Source of the DNA: Massilia sp. PDC64
Lineage (GTDB): Bacteria > Pseudomonadota > Gammaproteobacteria > Burkholderiales > Burkholderiaceae_D
DNA: 64,000 bases
NCBI RefSeq assembly: GCF_900101265.1
Contig: NZ_FMZS01000004.1
Span: forward strand, 124,001-188,000
Direction of reading: 5' to 3'
Numbering within the stretch: position 1 is the first letter of the stretch; the number at the start of each line of letters is the position of its first letter. A program made the position numbers and the translations under genes. The notes beneath the pieces were generated by a model. The model made no database searches, was not told where the DNA came from, and was given only the letters and a program-made list of their open reading frames with translations. Below are positions 44,871-53,855 of this stretch, piece after piece.

Positions 44871-46199
44871 ATGGCAGGGGACATCTCGTTGTACAAGAAT
44901 CATGTGTTGTTCTTGTCGCACAGCTTCTTCATCAAGGACAACCGGGCCGAGTTGCTGCTGCACGCGCACAAATACGATTTCGAGATCCATTTTTTCCACG
45001 AGCTGAGCGAATTCGTGGCCGCCGTGGAGCGCGACGCGGGCGACGGCCTGTACGTGATCGACCTGGACGCGCTGCACAACATGCAATCCGACCTGCGCGA
45101 CGGGCGCAAGACCCTGCTGCTGGGCGAGCTGCTGCAACGGCTGCCGGCCGACCACCGCTACGTCTACCTGCAGAGCGTGCGCCAGGGCAGCCGGTTCCTG
45201 CTGCAGCAACGCCTCGTCGACAGCAATTGCCTCGCCTACGCGGAAAAACCCATCGCCAACGACGTCCTCGTCGACAAACTGTTCAACCTGTTCGTGCAAC
45301 AGAAGCGCGGCGACCTCGTGCGCGTGGCCATGCTGGGGGCGCCGCCGGGCTGGGACGAGGCCGCGCTGCGCGAGCAGCGGCTGGACATCGTCCATCACAC
45401 CGATCCGTACACGCTGCACCTGCGCGTCAAGGATTTGCAGCCGGACATCGTCCTCATCACCGACGTGGAATACGAACGGACGGAAGCCGTCGTGCGCGTG
45501 CTCAAGCGCAATATCGAAGCGGACCCCGTGCGCGAGATCACGCTATTGCAGCGTCGCGCGGATCCGGTCCAGGCGCGGCGCGCCCTCGACAGCGGCTTCG
45601 ATGCGTTGATGATGATGGACGATCCGGACCTGCTGGCGCGCCAGCTGCTCAACCGGGCCGCCAAGATCCGCGTCAGCCGCGACCTGATCGGCAAGGACCG
45701 CGCGACAGGCCTGTTGAACAAGGTCGGCCTGCAGCAGAAAGCGCAGGCGCTGATCTGCCGCGCCTCGCTGGAAAACCGGCCGCTGTGCTTCGGCGTCATC
45801 GACATCGACAAGTTCAAGACCATCAACGATACCTGGGGCCATTATTTCGGCGACATCGTCATCAAGCGCCTGTCGCTGACCCTGGCGGCGCGCATGGAAG
45901 AGGGCGACCTGCTGAGCCGCTTCGGCGGCGAGGAATTCGTCGTCGTGTTCTGGGATTGCACGCTGGAGCAGGGCTGGCGCCGGCTCGACGCGCTGCGCCA
46001 GGCGTTCGGTGCGATCGCGTTCGAGGTCAAGCCGGGCGACGTGCGCCGCTTTTCGTTCAGCGGCGGCCTCGCGGCCTATCCGGAGGGCCGCAGCGAGAAC
46101 GAATTGTTCCTGCGGGCCGACGCGATGCTGTACGAAGCGAAGCAGGGCGGACGCAACCAGATCCGTCCGCTGGCCGCTCCCGTCGCGCAAACGGGCTGA
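44871..46199 (+). CDS. GGDEF-domain diguanylate cyclase with receiver-like N-terminus
   Basis: 442 residues. Two divergent receiver-like folds occupy about 1-260 (VLFLSHSFF, LYVIDLDAL; VRVAMLGA, IVLITDVEYE), without a full set of acidic phosphorylation residues. The C-terminal GGDEF domain has the active motif GGEEF at 352-356 with RATGLLN and FKTINDTWGH. The inhibitory RxxD site expected five residues earlier reads ExxD, so product inhibition through that site is unlikely. It should make cyclic di-GMP. Long leader with a hairpin. Confidence 0.9.
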   Translation: MAGDISLYKNHVLFLSHSFFIKDNRAELLLHAHKYDFEIHFFHELSEFVAAVERDAGDGLYVIDLDALHNMQSDLRDGRKTLLLGELLQRLPADHRYVYLQSVRQGSRFLLQQRLVDSNCLAYAEKPIANDVLVDKLFNLFVQQKRGDLVRVAMLGAPPGWDEAALREQRLDIVHHTDPYTLHLRVKDLQPDIVLITDVEYERTEAVVRVLKRNIEADPVREITLLQRRADPVQARRALDSGFDALMMMDDPDLLARQLLNRAAKIRVSRDLIGKDRATGLLNKVGLQQKAQALICRASLENRPLCFGVIDIDKFKTINDTWGHYFGDIVIKRLSLTLAARMEEGDLLSRFGGEEFVVVFWDCTLEQGWRRLDALRQAFGAIAFEVKPGDVRRFSFSGGLAAYPEGRSENELFLRADAMLYEAKQGGRNQIRPLAAPVAQTG

Positions 46200-46336
46200 A
46201 AAACTTACCGATTGTGAAATGGTTTGCCGGGCTGCGCGTCCGGCGCGCAACACTATTGCGCTGATTGCTGCCGAATTTCTCTACGGGAAGTATCATACGC
46301 ACTCCCGAAATCCAACGAAGCAGGAGTCAAGACCTT

Positions 46337-47065
46337 ATGGCAGGCCAAGAAGTCACATTCGACGACGTTGCGCGCGCAGCCGAGAGTTTGCAGGAAGATG
46401 GCGAAGCGGTAACCATCGAAGCGGTGCAGGACTTCCTCGGCGAAGGTTCGCCGAACGCCATCTTCAAGCACCTGGCCGCGTGGCGTGCGGCAAACGTGAA
46501 GCCGAAGGCAACCCCGAAAGCGGAACTGCCGCAGGAACTGCTGGCCGGGCTGGCGGACTGGGCCCTGAAGTTCGCGGAAGAGAGCGGCGCCGGCGACCGC
46601 GAAGCGCTGGCACGCAACGAGGCGGACATCGAAGCGCTGCGTGCGGCCGGCGAAGCGCTGGAAGGCGAACGCGATGCGCTGCGCGAGGAAGTGGCGAGCG
46701 TCACGGCGGCGTCCGAGGAAGCCATCGCCGAGCGCGACGAAACGATCGAGCGCCTGAATGCGGAACTCAAGAATGCACGCCAGGTCGCGATGGATGCCCT
46801 CGTCAGCAAGGCGAAGGACCAGCTCGCGATCGACGGCAAGGAACAGCAACTGACGCAGCTGCGCCAGGAACTGGAACGCAAGGTGGCCGACATGGCCGCC
46901 GAATCGGACGCGCGCCTGCGCGCCGAGATGGAACTCGTGGGCGCCACGACGGCGCGCGACAGCCTCGCGGCCGAGCTGGACGATTTGCGTGCGAAGCTCG
47001 ACAAGTCGACGGCGGAGCGCAGCAAGCTGCGGGCCGAGCTGACCGAGCTGAAATCGAAGAAGTAA
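46337..47065 (+). CDS. KfrA-like DNA-binding coiled-coil protein
   Basis: 242 residues. Residues about 5-60 match the KfrA N-terminal DNA-binding domain (VTFDDVARAAESLQEDGEAVTIEAVQDFLGEGSPNAIFKHLAAWR). The remaining 150 or so are an uninterrupted charged coiled coil of Glu, Ala, Leu, Arg and Lys. KfrA was described on plasmids, but chromosomal copies are common in this family. ATG 46337 has CAGGAG about 10 bases upstream; the frame opens at 46265. Confidence 0.82.
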   Translation: MAGQEVTFDDVARAAESLQEDGEAVTIEAVQDFLGEGSPNAIFKHLAAWRAANVKPKATPKAELPQELLAGLADWALKFAEESGAGDREALARNEADIEALRAAGEALEGERDALREEVASVTAASEEAIAERDETIERLNAELKNARQVAMDALVSKAKDQLAIDGKEQQLTQLRQELERKVADMAAESDARLRAEMELVGATTARDSLAAELDDLRAKLDKSTAERSKLRAELTELKSKK

Positions 47066-47067
47066 TC

Positions 47068-47535
47068 TCAGGGTGACACGGACGGGGTGCGTTTCAGGCA
47101 CCGCAACGTGAACGTCGACCGCGTCCGCGTCACCCCCGGCAGCTTGTACAGCTTCTGCCGCAGGAATTTCTCGTAGCCTTCCGTTCCCGCCACGGCGACC
47201 TTGATCAGGTAGTCGTATTCCCCCGACAGCAGATACGCCTCCATCACTTCCGGCAGGTCGGCCAGCGCGTCCTGGAACGCCTTGAAGATCTCGTCGTCGT
47301 GCCGGTCCACCGTCACCTCGATGATGACCGTGTCCGGCATTCCCAGCGCCCGCTGGTCCAGCATCGCGACGTAACCCGTGATGAAGCCGGCTTCCTCCAG
47401 CGATTTGACGCGGTGCCAGCAAGGCGTCGGCGACAGGTGCACCGTTTCGGCGAGTTTCTGGTTGCTGATGCGCCCGTCGCGGCTGAGCGTGCGCAGGATC
47501 TGGCGGTCGGTCTCGTCCAGCTGGCCGTCTTTCAT
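47068..47535 (-). CDS. Lrp/AsnC-family transcriptional regulator
   Basis: 155 residues. N-terminal helix-turn-helix (LDETDRQILRTLSRDGRISNQKLAETVHLSPTPCWHRVKSLEEAGFI) and a RAM effector domain (VIIEVTVDRHDDEIFKAFQDALADLPEVMEAYLLSGEYDYLIKV). Divergent from a DMT exporter, which suggests an amino-acid-responsive export system, as known for other Lrp-exporter pairs. A large nested inverted repeat lies between them. Ends 2 bases from the KfrA-like gene. Confidence 0.92.
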   Translation of the reverse strand: MKDGQLDETDRQILRTLSRDGRISNQKLAETVHLSPTPCWHRVKSLEEAGFITGYVAMLDQRALGMPDTVIIEVTVDRHDDEIFKAFQDALADLPEVMEAYLLSGEYDYLIKVAVAGTEGYEKFLRQKLYKLPGVTRTRSTFTLRCLKRTPSVSP

Positions 47536-47580
47536 CCCAGTGCTTCCTTCGTAGTTTCCGTATAAGTCCGGAGATTTTAT

Positions 47581-47646
47581 CTTCTATTCGCCATTTCTGC
47601 AGAAGACCCTTGCGGAAATGGCCGTGTTATCGCTATCGAATAGAAG
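47581..47646. promoter_or_regulatory. Nested inverted repeats between lrp and the DMT exporter gene
   Basis: Outer arms CTTCTATTCG (47581-47590) and CGAATAGAAG (47637-47646) match perfectly over 10 bases. The inner arms GCCATTTCTGC (47590-47600) and GCGGAAATGGC (47612-47622) match at 10 of 11, the exception being a G-T pair. The block begins 45 bases from the lrp start and ends 105 bases from the exporter start. Very probably the operator. Confidence 0.55.
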
Positions 47647-47751
47647 CACATTCTGCGCGGGCTCCCTTACCATGGCGGCTATCCCTTATTGCGGCGCAGC
47701 ATACCTTATCCGGGCATGCCCGCGTCCGCCGCTTTTCGTTCAGGAGCCCTC

Positions 47752-48687
47752 GTGTCGAATGCAGTGTCACGGGCGGGCGCCGGCTACCGGAGTGATCCCT
47801 TCGCAGCCGAACTGCCGCTCATGCTGATCACCCCCGCGCTGTTCGCAGCGAACCTCGTCGTCGCCCGCTGGGCGCAGGGCGCGGGGATTCCGCCCGTCTT
47901 CCTCGCCTTCGGGCGCTGGATGCTGGCGTTCATGATCCTGCTGCCGTCGTGCGGACCGCGCCTGTGGGCGCTGCGCGGCACCCTGCGCGCCAACTGGCAG
48001 CGCATCCTGCTGCTGGCCGGCCTGGGCATGGGCCTGTCCGTGGCGCCGCAATACGTGGGCGCACGCCACACGAGCGCGGCCAACGTGGGCATCATCTTCG
48101 CCGCCTGCCCGGCGCTCGTGTCGCTGATCGAAACGCTCGTGTGGAAGGCGCCGCTGTCGCGCCGCCAGGCGGGCGGCATGTTCCTCGCCATCCTCGGCGT
48201 GCTCGTCGTGCTGTCGAAGGGCGACGTGACGGCGCTGGGCCAACTGGAATTCGGCCGCGGCGACCTGTGGGTCGTGCTGGCGGCGTGCGTCTGGTCGTTC
48301 TACACCGTCTTCAACAAACGCCTGCAGCTGCCGCCGCTGCCGTCGACGGTGAAGCTGGCCGCGCTGATCGGCGGCGGAGCGCTCGTGCTGGCGCCGTTCG
48401 CCGCGTTCGAAGCGGCCAGCGGCACCGTCGCCGACTTCGCCGACGGCCGCCTGTACATGGCACTCGCGTTCCTCGCCGTCGTGCCGAGCCTCGGTGCCTA
48501 CTTCTTCTTCGACCGTCTCGTGGCGGCCGCCGGTCCGGCCCGCGCGAGCCTGACCGTGTACTTGATTCCGCTGTTCGCGACGCTGGCGGCATGGCCCCTG
48601 CTGAAGGAGCCGCCGCACCTGTATCACGCGGCCGGCTTCGCCGTCATCCTGGCCGGCGTCGCCGTGGCCAGCATGCGTCGACGCTAA
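47752..48687 (+). CDS. DMT-superfamily (EamA) exporter
   Basis: 311 residues with ten membrane helices in two EamA halves (GRWMLAFMILLPSCG; RASLTVYLIPLFATLAAWPLLKEPP). Likely an amino-acid or metabolite exporter. GTG 47752 is chosen because AGGAG lies 5 bases upstream; the frame is open further upstream without a comparable site. Its TAA shares CTAA with the stop of the convergent GH92 gene. Confidence 0.87.
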   Translation: MSNAVSRAGAGYRSDPFAAELPLMLITPALFAANLVVARWAQGAGIPPVFLAFGRWMLAFMILLPSCGPRLWALRGTLRANWQRILLLAGLGMGLSVAPQYVGARHTSAANVGIIFAACPALVSLIETLVWKAPLSRRQAGGMFLAILGVLVVLSKGDVTALGQLEFGRGDLWVVLAACVWSFYTVFNKRLQLPPLPSTVKLAALIGGGALVLAPFAAFEAASGTVADFADGRLYMALAFLAVVPSLGAYFFFDRLVAAAGPARASLTVYLIPLFATLAAWPLLKEPPHLYHAAGFAVILAGVAVASMRRR

Positions 48688-50996
48688 TACGCCGTCTGCG
48701 TGTAGGGCCGGTTCGCCGGCGCCTTGCCCCATGCCTTGTCCGGCGTGGCCTGCATCCTGAACACGAGTTCCCCGCCCGCCACGATCTCCTCGTGGCGCAG
48801 CACGCTGCGCGCCAGCGGCCTGCCGTTTAGCGTCACGCTGCCCACGTACGGATGCGCGTCCGACAGGCCCTCGGTGCGGATCGTGAAGCGCTTCCCGCTC
48901 GGCAGGTTCAGCGTGGCCCGTTCGACGAACGGCCGCCCGATCACGTACTCGTTGCTGCCCGGCGCGACGGGATAAAAGCCCAGTGCCGTGAACGCGAGCC
49001 AGGCCGACATCTGGCCCAGGTCGTCGTTGCCCGCGAGGCCGTCGGGCGTGTCGCGGTACTGGCTTTTCACGATCTGCGCGAGGCGCGCCTGCGTCTTCCA
49101 CGGCGCGCCCGCGTAGTTGTACAGGTAGGCCACGTGGTGCGACGGCTCGTTGCCGTGGGCGTAGTGGCCGATCAGGCCGGAGATGTCTTCCATGTGGGCG
49201 TACACCGTCGGGTCGATCTTCGCATCGAATACCTGGTCGATTTTCGCGATCAATCCGGCATCGCCGCCCAGCATCTTCACGAGCCCTGCGTTATCGTGCG
49301 GCATATACCAGGAATACTGCCATGCGCTGCCTTCCGTGTAGTCGCTGCCGAAGTTCGAACGCACTGGGTCGAACGGCTCGCGATACTTCCCGTCCGACTT
49401 TTTCGCGCGCACGAAGCCCGTCTTCGGATCGAACACGTTCCTCCAGTTCTGCGCGCGCCTGTAATAACGGTCGGCCACGTCGCGCCGGCCCATCTTCTCG
49501 GCCATGCGCGCGATGGTCCAGTCGTCGAACGCGTATTCCACGGTCTTCGACGCCGCTTCCGGCTCCAGGTCGATCGGTACGTAACCCAGCTTCATGTAGT
49601 GCTGCAGCCCGCCGTACGGACCGTATTCGGCGCTGGCCGTCATCGCGCGCAGCGCCTCGTCCGCATCGAAGCCCTGCAAGCCCTTCATGTACGCATCCGC
49701 GATGGCGGGCACGGCGTGGTAGCCGATCATGCACCAGGTCTCCAGGCCGGCGAACTGCCACACGGGCAGGATGCCGTACGGGCTGGCCTTCTGCGACTCG
49801 ACCAGCGAGCGTACGAAGTCCACGTTGCGCCGCTCCGGCTGGATCAGCGTCAGCAGCGGATGCAGGGCGCGGTACGTGTCCCACAGCGAGAACGTGGAGT
49901 GGAAGCGGAAGCCCTGGGCCTGGTGCACCTGGTTGTCGGGGCCGCGATACTTCCCGTCCGTGTCCATGAACAGGCTGGGCGCCAGCAGCGCGTGGTACAG
50001 GCTCGTGTAGGCCATGCGCTTCATGGGCTGCGGCGCGTCGATGTCGACGGCGGCCAGCGCTTCCTCCCACGCGTCGTGCGCGCGCCGGCGCTCGGCGTCG
50101 AAGTCCCAGCCGGGCATCTCGTCGAGGTTCGCGAGCGCGCCGTCCTCGCTGACGCCGGACACGGCCACCTTCACGAGCACCGTGCCGTCGGCGGGGGCGC
50201 CGAAGCCGAACGTGCCTTCCAGTGCCTTGCCTTCGACGAGGACCTTCCCCGCCGGCGTCTTGCCGGGCGCCGCGAAGCCCTTGTACTCGACGCCTTCCTC
50301 GCGGTTCATGAGCTGGTGCTCGACGATCGACCGCGAGAAGCGGATCGCGAAATACAGCTGGCGGCCGGGCGCCCAGCCGCGCGTCTCGCGCATGCCCGTG
50401 ACGGTGTCGTTGCCGCGCAGGCGCAGCCGCGACCACAGGTTCTTGCCGGACCAGTCGTAGATGCTGGACCGCAGGTCGAGGATCACGCTGGCCTGCGCGC
50501 CCGGCTTGAAGCGGTAGCGGTGCAGGCCCACGCGGTCGCTGGCCGTCAGTTCCACGTCGACGTCGTTGTCCAGCAGCCTGACGGCGTAATAGCCCGGCTC
50601 CGCGCGCTCGTCCTTGTGCGCGAAGCGCGAGCGGTAGCCGCTGAACGGCCGCTCGGGATAGCCCGGCTCCAGTTTCACCTCGCCGGCGGTCGGCATCAGG
50701 AGGACGTCGCCCAGGTCCGAATGGCCGGCGCCGGAAAAATGCGTGTGCGAGAAGCCGAGGATGGAATCGTCCTCGTAGCGGTAGCCCGCCGCCCACGGGT
50801 AGCTCTGGCGGAAGTGGCGCACCTGCGTGTCGGGGCTCAGCTGCACCATCCCGAACGGGCGGGTCGCGCCCGGGAACGTGTGGCCGTCGCCCCCGGTGCC
50901 GATGAAGACGTCGACGTTGTCCGTGCGGTCCGCCGCGTGGGCGTGGATACCCGCGCACAGCGCGGCGATGGCGAGGGGCAGGATGGCCTTGTGCAT
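48684..50996 (-). CDS. GH92-family secreted alpha-mannosidase
   Basis: 770 residues with signal peptide (about 1-21, AGIHAHA). Typical GH92 features are VDVFIGTGGDGHTFPGATRPFGMVQLSPD near the N-terminus, the FSHTHFSGAGHSDLGD segment, SAWQYSWYMPHD, and the C-terminal GNDDLGQMSAWLAFTALGFYPVAPGS with acidic catalytic residues. GH92 enzymes are calcium-dependent exo-alpha-mannosidases, so release of mannose in the periplasm is expected. No sugar-import gene is next to it. Confidence 0.93.
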   Translation of the reverse strand: MHKAILPLAIAALCAGIHAHAADRTDNVDVFIGTGGDGHTFPGATRPFGMVQLSPDTQVRHFRQSYPWAAGYRYEDDSILGFSHTHFSGAGHSDLGDVLLMPTAGEVKLEPGYPERPFSGYRSRFAHKDERAEPGYYAVRLLDNDVDVELTASDRVGLHRYRFKPGAQASVILDLRSSIYDWSGKNLWSRLRLRGNDTVTGMRETRGWAPGRQLYFAIRFSRSIVEHQLMNREEGVEYKGFAAPGKTPAGKVLVEGKALEGTFGFGAPADGTVLVKVAVSGVSEDGALANLDEMPGWDFDAERRRAHDAWEEALAAVDIDAPQPMKRMAYTSLYHALLAPSLFMDTDGKYRGPDNQVHQAQGFRFHSTFSLWDTYRALHPLLTLIQPERRNVDFVRSLVESQKASPYGILPVWQFAGLETWCMIGYHAVPAIADAYMKGLQGFDADEALRAMTASAEYGPYGGLQHYMKLGYVPIDLEPEAASKTVEYAFDDWTIARMAEKMGRRDVADRYYRRAQNWRNVFDPKTGFVRAKKSDGKYREPFDPVRSNFGSDYTEGSAWQYSWYMPHDNAGLVKMLGGDAGLIAKIDQVFDAKIDPTVYAHMEDISGLIGHYAHGNEPSHHVAYLYNYAGAPWKTQARLAQIVKSQYRDTPDGLAGNDDLGQMSAWLAFTALGFYPVAPGSNEYVIGRPFVERATLNLPSGKRFTIRTEGLSDAHPYVGSVTLNGRPLARSVLRHEEIVAGGELVFRMQATPDKAWGKAPANRPYTQTAY

Positions 50997-51057
50997 GTCG
51001 TCTCCAGTCGTGTGCCTGCAAACCTGAACCATATCGCGAAACTTTCCGAAGTAGCAA

Positions 51058-51073
51058 CCGCAACGCATTGCGG
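51058..51073. promoter_or_regulatory. 16-bp palindrome between GH92 and bla
   Basis: CCGCAA and TTGCGG are perfect 6-bp arms around CGCA. CATAAT follows at 51074-51079 as a possible -10 element for bla. Confidence 0.3.
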
Positions 51074-51108
51074 CATAATGACGGCCCCGTCCACCACCAG
51101 GAGAACCC

Positions 51109-51987
51109 ATGACCGACACGACACGCCGCACCGTCCTGCGCGCCGCGCTGATCCTGCCCGCGATCGGGCTGGCCGGCACCGCCCGCGCCGCCGATGCCGC
51201 CGCGCGCGCACTGGCCGACCTCGAACGCCGCGCCGGCGGCCGCCTTGGCGTCGCCGCCTGGCGCCGCGGCGGAGCGCAGGCGATCGCGTGGCGCGACGAC
51301 GAACGCTTCCCGTTCTGCAGCACGGCCAAGGTGATGGTCGTCGCGACCGTGCTGGCGCAGGCGTCGCGCACGCCCGGCCTGCTCGACGAGCGCGTGCGCT
51401 ACAGGAAGACGGACCTGGTGTCATGGTCGCCCGTGACGGAACGCCACGTGGATGACGGCATGACGGTGGCCGACCTGTGCGCGGCCGCGCTGCAGGTCAG
51501 CGACAACAGCGCATGCAACCTGCTGCTCGACCGGATCGGCGGCCCGGCGGCCGTCACCGCGTTCGCGCGCCGCGTGGGCGACACCGCGTTCCGCCTCGAC
51601 CGCCGCGAGACGGACCTGAACACCGCGATCCCCGGCGACCCGCGCGACACGACGACGCCGCGCGCGATGGCGAAGAGCCTGGAAGCGCTGCTGCTCGAGC
51701 AGGCGCTCGCGCCGGAGGCGAGGCGCCGCCTGCTCGACTGGATGCTCGCGAACACGACGGGCAAGGAACGCATCCAGGCAGGGTTTCCGGCCGACTGGCG
51801 CGTGGCCGACAAGACCGGCACGGGCGCGTACGGCACGACGAACGACGTGGGCATCGTGTTCCCGCCGCAGGGCCAGCCCGTGATCGTGGCGATCTATTAC
51901 ACGGGTTCCTCGCCCGACGCGCAAAGCGACAGCAAGGTGGCCGCCGACGCCGCGGCGATCGTCGCGCGGGCCCTGGCGACCGCCTGA
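51109..51987 (+). CDS. Class A beta-lactamase
   Basis: 292 residues with a twin-arginine-like signal (TRRTVLRAALILPAIGLAGTARA). All class A motifs are present: STAK with nucleophile Ser71, SDN at 131-133, general-base Glu167 in RRETDLN and KTG at 235-237. It should acylate and hydrolyse beta-lactams in the periplasm; the spectrum cannot be read from motifs alone. The ribosome site is AGGAGA. No ampR-like regulator or mobile element is nearby, so it looks like a resident chromosomal gene. The TGA shares one A with the next ATG. Confidence 0.94.
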   Translation: MTDTTRRTVLRAALILPAIGLAGTARAADAAARALADLERRAGGRLGVAAWRRGGAQAIAWRDDERFPFCSTAKVMVVATVLAQASRTPGLLDERVRYRKTDLVSWSPVTERHVDDGMTVADLCAAALQVSDNSACNLLLDRIGGPAAVTAFARRVGDTAFRLDRRETDLNTAIPGDPRDTTTPRAMAKSLEALLLEQALAPEARRRLLDWMLANTTGKERIQAGFPADWRVADKTGTGAYGTTNDVGIVFPPQGQPVIVAIYYTGSSPDAQSDSKVAADAAAIVARALATA

Positions 51988-52490
51988 TGCGGACGGCACC
52001 CATGGCGGAGGCCGACCTCGACGCCGTGCTGGCCGTGCAGGCAGCGTGCTATCCGCCCGCGATGCAGGAAGCGGCGGACGTCGTGCGTGCGCGCCTGCGC
52101 GCGAGCCCGGACAAGGTGCTCGTCGCGCGCGATGCGGACGGCGTCTGCGCGTACCTGTTCGCGTATCCGTCGCGGCTCGGCAAGGTGACGCCCCTCGGCG
52201 GCGCGTTTGCCGTGCCGGCGGCGCCGGACACGCTGTACCTGCACGATCTCGCCGTGGCGCCGCGGGCGGCCGGGCAGGGCGTCGCGCGCCGCCTCGTCGA
52301 CGCCATGCTGGCGCGGGCCGGCGGCCTGCGCCATTCTGCGCTCGTGTCCGTGCAGGATACGCGCCGCTTCTGGGAAAGCCTCGGCTACCTGCCCGCGGCC
52401 GGCGACGAAGCCGCGCTGGCCACGTATCCGGCCGGCGCGCTGTATATGGCAAAATGCTTGTCGGCAAAACGCCTGTCAGCGCGAGGATGA
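51987..52490 (+). CDS. GNAT-family N-acetyltransferase
   Basis: 167 residues with the GNAT core: YLHDLAVAPRAAGQGVARRLVDAML holds the acetyl-CoA loop (R/Q-x-x-G-x-G/A), and FWESLGY is the usual late motif. The acceptor is unknown. The ATG overlaps the beta-lactamase stop (TGATG), so the two are translated together. The end overlaps the hemerythrin-like gene by 15 bases. Confidence 0.88.
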   Translation: MRTAPMAEADLDAVLAVQAACYPPAMQEAADVVRARLRASPDKVLVARDADGVCAYLFAYPSRLGKVTPLGGAFAVPAAPDTLYLHDLAVAPRAAGQGVARRLVDAMLARAGGLRHSALVSVQDTRRFWESLGYLPAAGDEAALATYPAGALYMAKCLSAKRLSARG

Positions 52491-52931
52491 GCGCCGGGTC
52501 GCCACGTGCAGCGTGGCGCGGGCGGCGTGGCCGCGGGCACGGGCGCCGTTCGGATGGGCCGCCACCGTGAGCGCCAGGTCGCCGGACAGGCGGTGCAGGT
52601 CCAGCACGTCGACGAGCGCGGCCAACACCTGGCGGCCCAGCATGTGGTCGCCCCGTTCGACGTCCGGCAGCACGCGGTGCAGGGCGGACAGCACGACGGC
52701 ATTTTCCTCGCGGTGTTCGTGCAGGTGCACATAGCCCAGCGTTTCCATGATCAGTTCTTCGTGCCGGAAGGCCGCTTCGACGGCCGCGACGAGCGTCGCG
52801 AAGCCGCGCCCGACCATGTCGTCCGGACCGGACACGATCTCCCCGATCCGCCGGCACAGCATCTTGCGGCCATGCCGCAACGCAGCACAGATCGCGCGCG
52901 GGCGGCTGGGACTGACGCGGGTCGTGGGCAT
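52476..52931 (-). CDS. Hemerythrin-like protein
   Basis: 151 residues. The run FRHEELIMETLGYVHLHEHREENAVVL gives the H-x3-E and HxxxE spacing expected of a di-iron four-helix bundle, and DVLDLHRLSGDLAL provides a further histidine. Hemerythrins bind O2 or react with nitric oxide. The divergent region to the oxidoreductase gene contains TTTCG and CGAAA arms. Some metal ligands cannot be fixed by eye. Confidence 0.75.
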   Translation of the reverse strand: MPTTRVSPSRPRAICAALRHGRKMLCRRIGEIVSGPDDMVGRGFATLVAAVEAAFRHEELIMETLGYVHLHEHREENAVVLSALHRVLPDVERGDHMLGRQVLAALVDVLDLHRLSGDLALTVAAHPNGARARGHAARATLHVATRRSSSR

Positions 52932-53123
52932 CCTGGACCTCCACTTTCCCGTTGTCGCCGGGAAGTCGAAATGTTCTTAGACTTTCGGTATCACGAAAAA
53001 ATCCCTGTGGTTTGATATCCCGCAACGTAGCAACCATGTGTTCGGTTAGCCTAGTTGAGGGAATACATATCGAAAGCGAGAAATGAGCGCTGTACAAGTC
53101 GAACGAGAGTGTGGCGGTCGCTG

Positions 53124-53708
53124 ATGGGGGCACGCATCTTATTGATCCAGGGTCATCCGGACTGCCATCGCCCGCACCTGTGCCATGCGCTGGCCCAGGC
53201 GTACGTGGACGGCGCGCGTGCGGCCGGGCATGACGTCGAGGTCGTCGAACCTGCGCGGATGAGCTTTCCGCTGCTGACCAGTCCGTCCGAGTGGTGGCAC
53301 GGCTCGCCGCCGCCGCAACTGGCCGCCGTGCAGGAGGCGATCCAGCATGCGGACCACCTGGTCTTCGTGTACCCGCTGTGGATGGGCGACATGCCGGCGC
53401 TGATGCGGGGCTTCCTGGAGCACGTGACGCGGCCGGGCGTCTTCATGGACGACCCGCACCGGCCGTTCGGCGCGGGCCTGCTGGGCGGACGCAGTGCGCG
53501 GCTCGTGGTGAGCATGGGCATGCCGGCGGTCGTCTACCGGTGGCGCTACGGCGGCTACGGCGTCAAGTTGATGCGCCGGCAAATCCTCGGCCGGGCGGGC
53601 ATCCGGCCCGTGCGCACGACGCTGATCGGACGTGCCCACACGCTGTCGGCGGAGCGGATCGACACCTGGCGCGATCATCTGCGCCGGCTGGGCGCTTCGG
53701 CGGCCTGA
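53124..53708 (+). CDS. Flavodoxin-fold NAD(P)H dehydrogenase (quinone)-like protein
   Basis: 194 residues, Flavodoxin_2 family: ILLIQGHPDCHRPHLCHALAQAYVDGARAAGHDVEVV and LVFVYPLWMGDMPALMRGFLEHVTRPGVFM, the latter binding FMN. Usually a two-electron quinone reductase. ATG 53124 starts the fold; the ribosome site is weak and the frame is open upstream to 53055. Divergent from the hemerythrin-like gene, which may point to shared redox stress control. Confidence 0.82.
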   Translation: MGARILLIQGHPDCHRPHLCHALAQAYVDGARAAGHDVEVVEPARMSFPLLTSPSEWWHGSPPPQLAAVQEAIQHADHLVFVYPLWMGDMPALMRGFLEHVTRPGVFMDDPHRPFGAGLLGGRSARLVVSMGMPAVVYRWRYGGYGVKLMRRQILGRAGIRPVRTTLIGRAHTLSAERIDTWRDHLRRLGASAA

Positions 53709-53855
53709 TCGGTGTGACAACCGGTTTGCGTGTTTTGCGCGACATCCGGTCGGCACCAGTCGTGCTCTCCTTGACGCACCCGTCGGGAAACGGCAAGGTT
53801 GCGGGAGGGCAGCATTTTACAGTGCTGCTCATCCTTGACAACTTTTTCCTGACCG

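Noticed and set aside
46225..46260. Terminator hairpin after the GGDEF gene
   Set aside because: Only a 5-bp stem (GCCGG/CCGGC) and no T-run.
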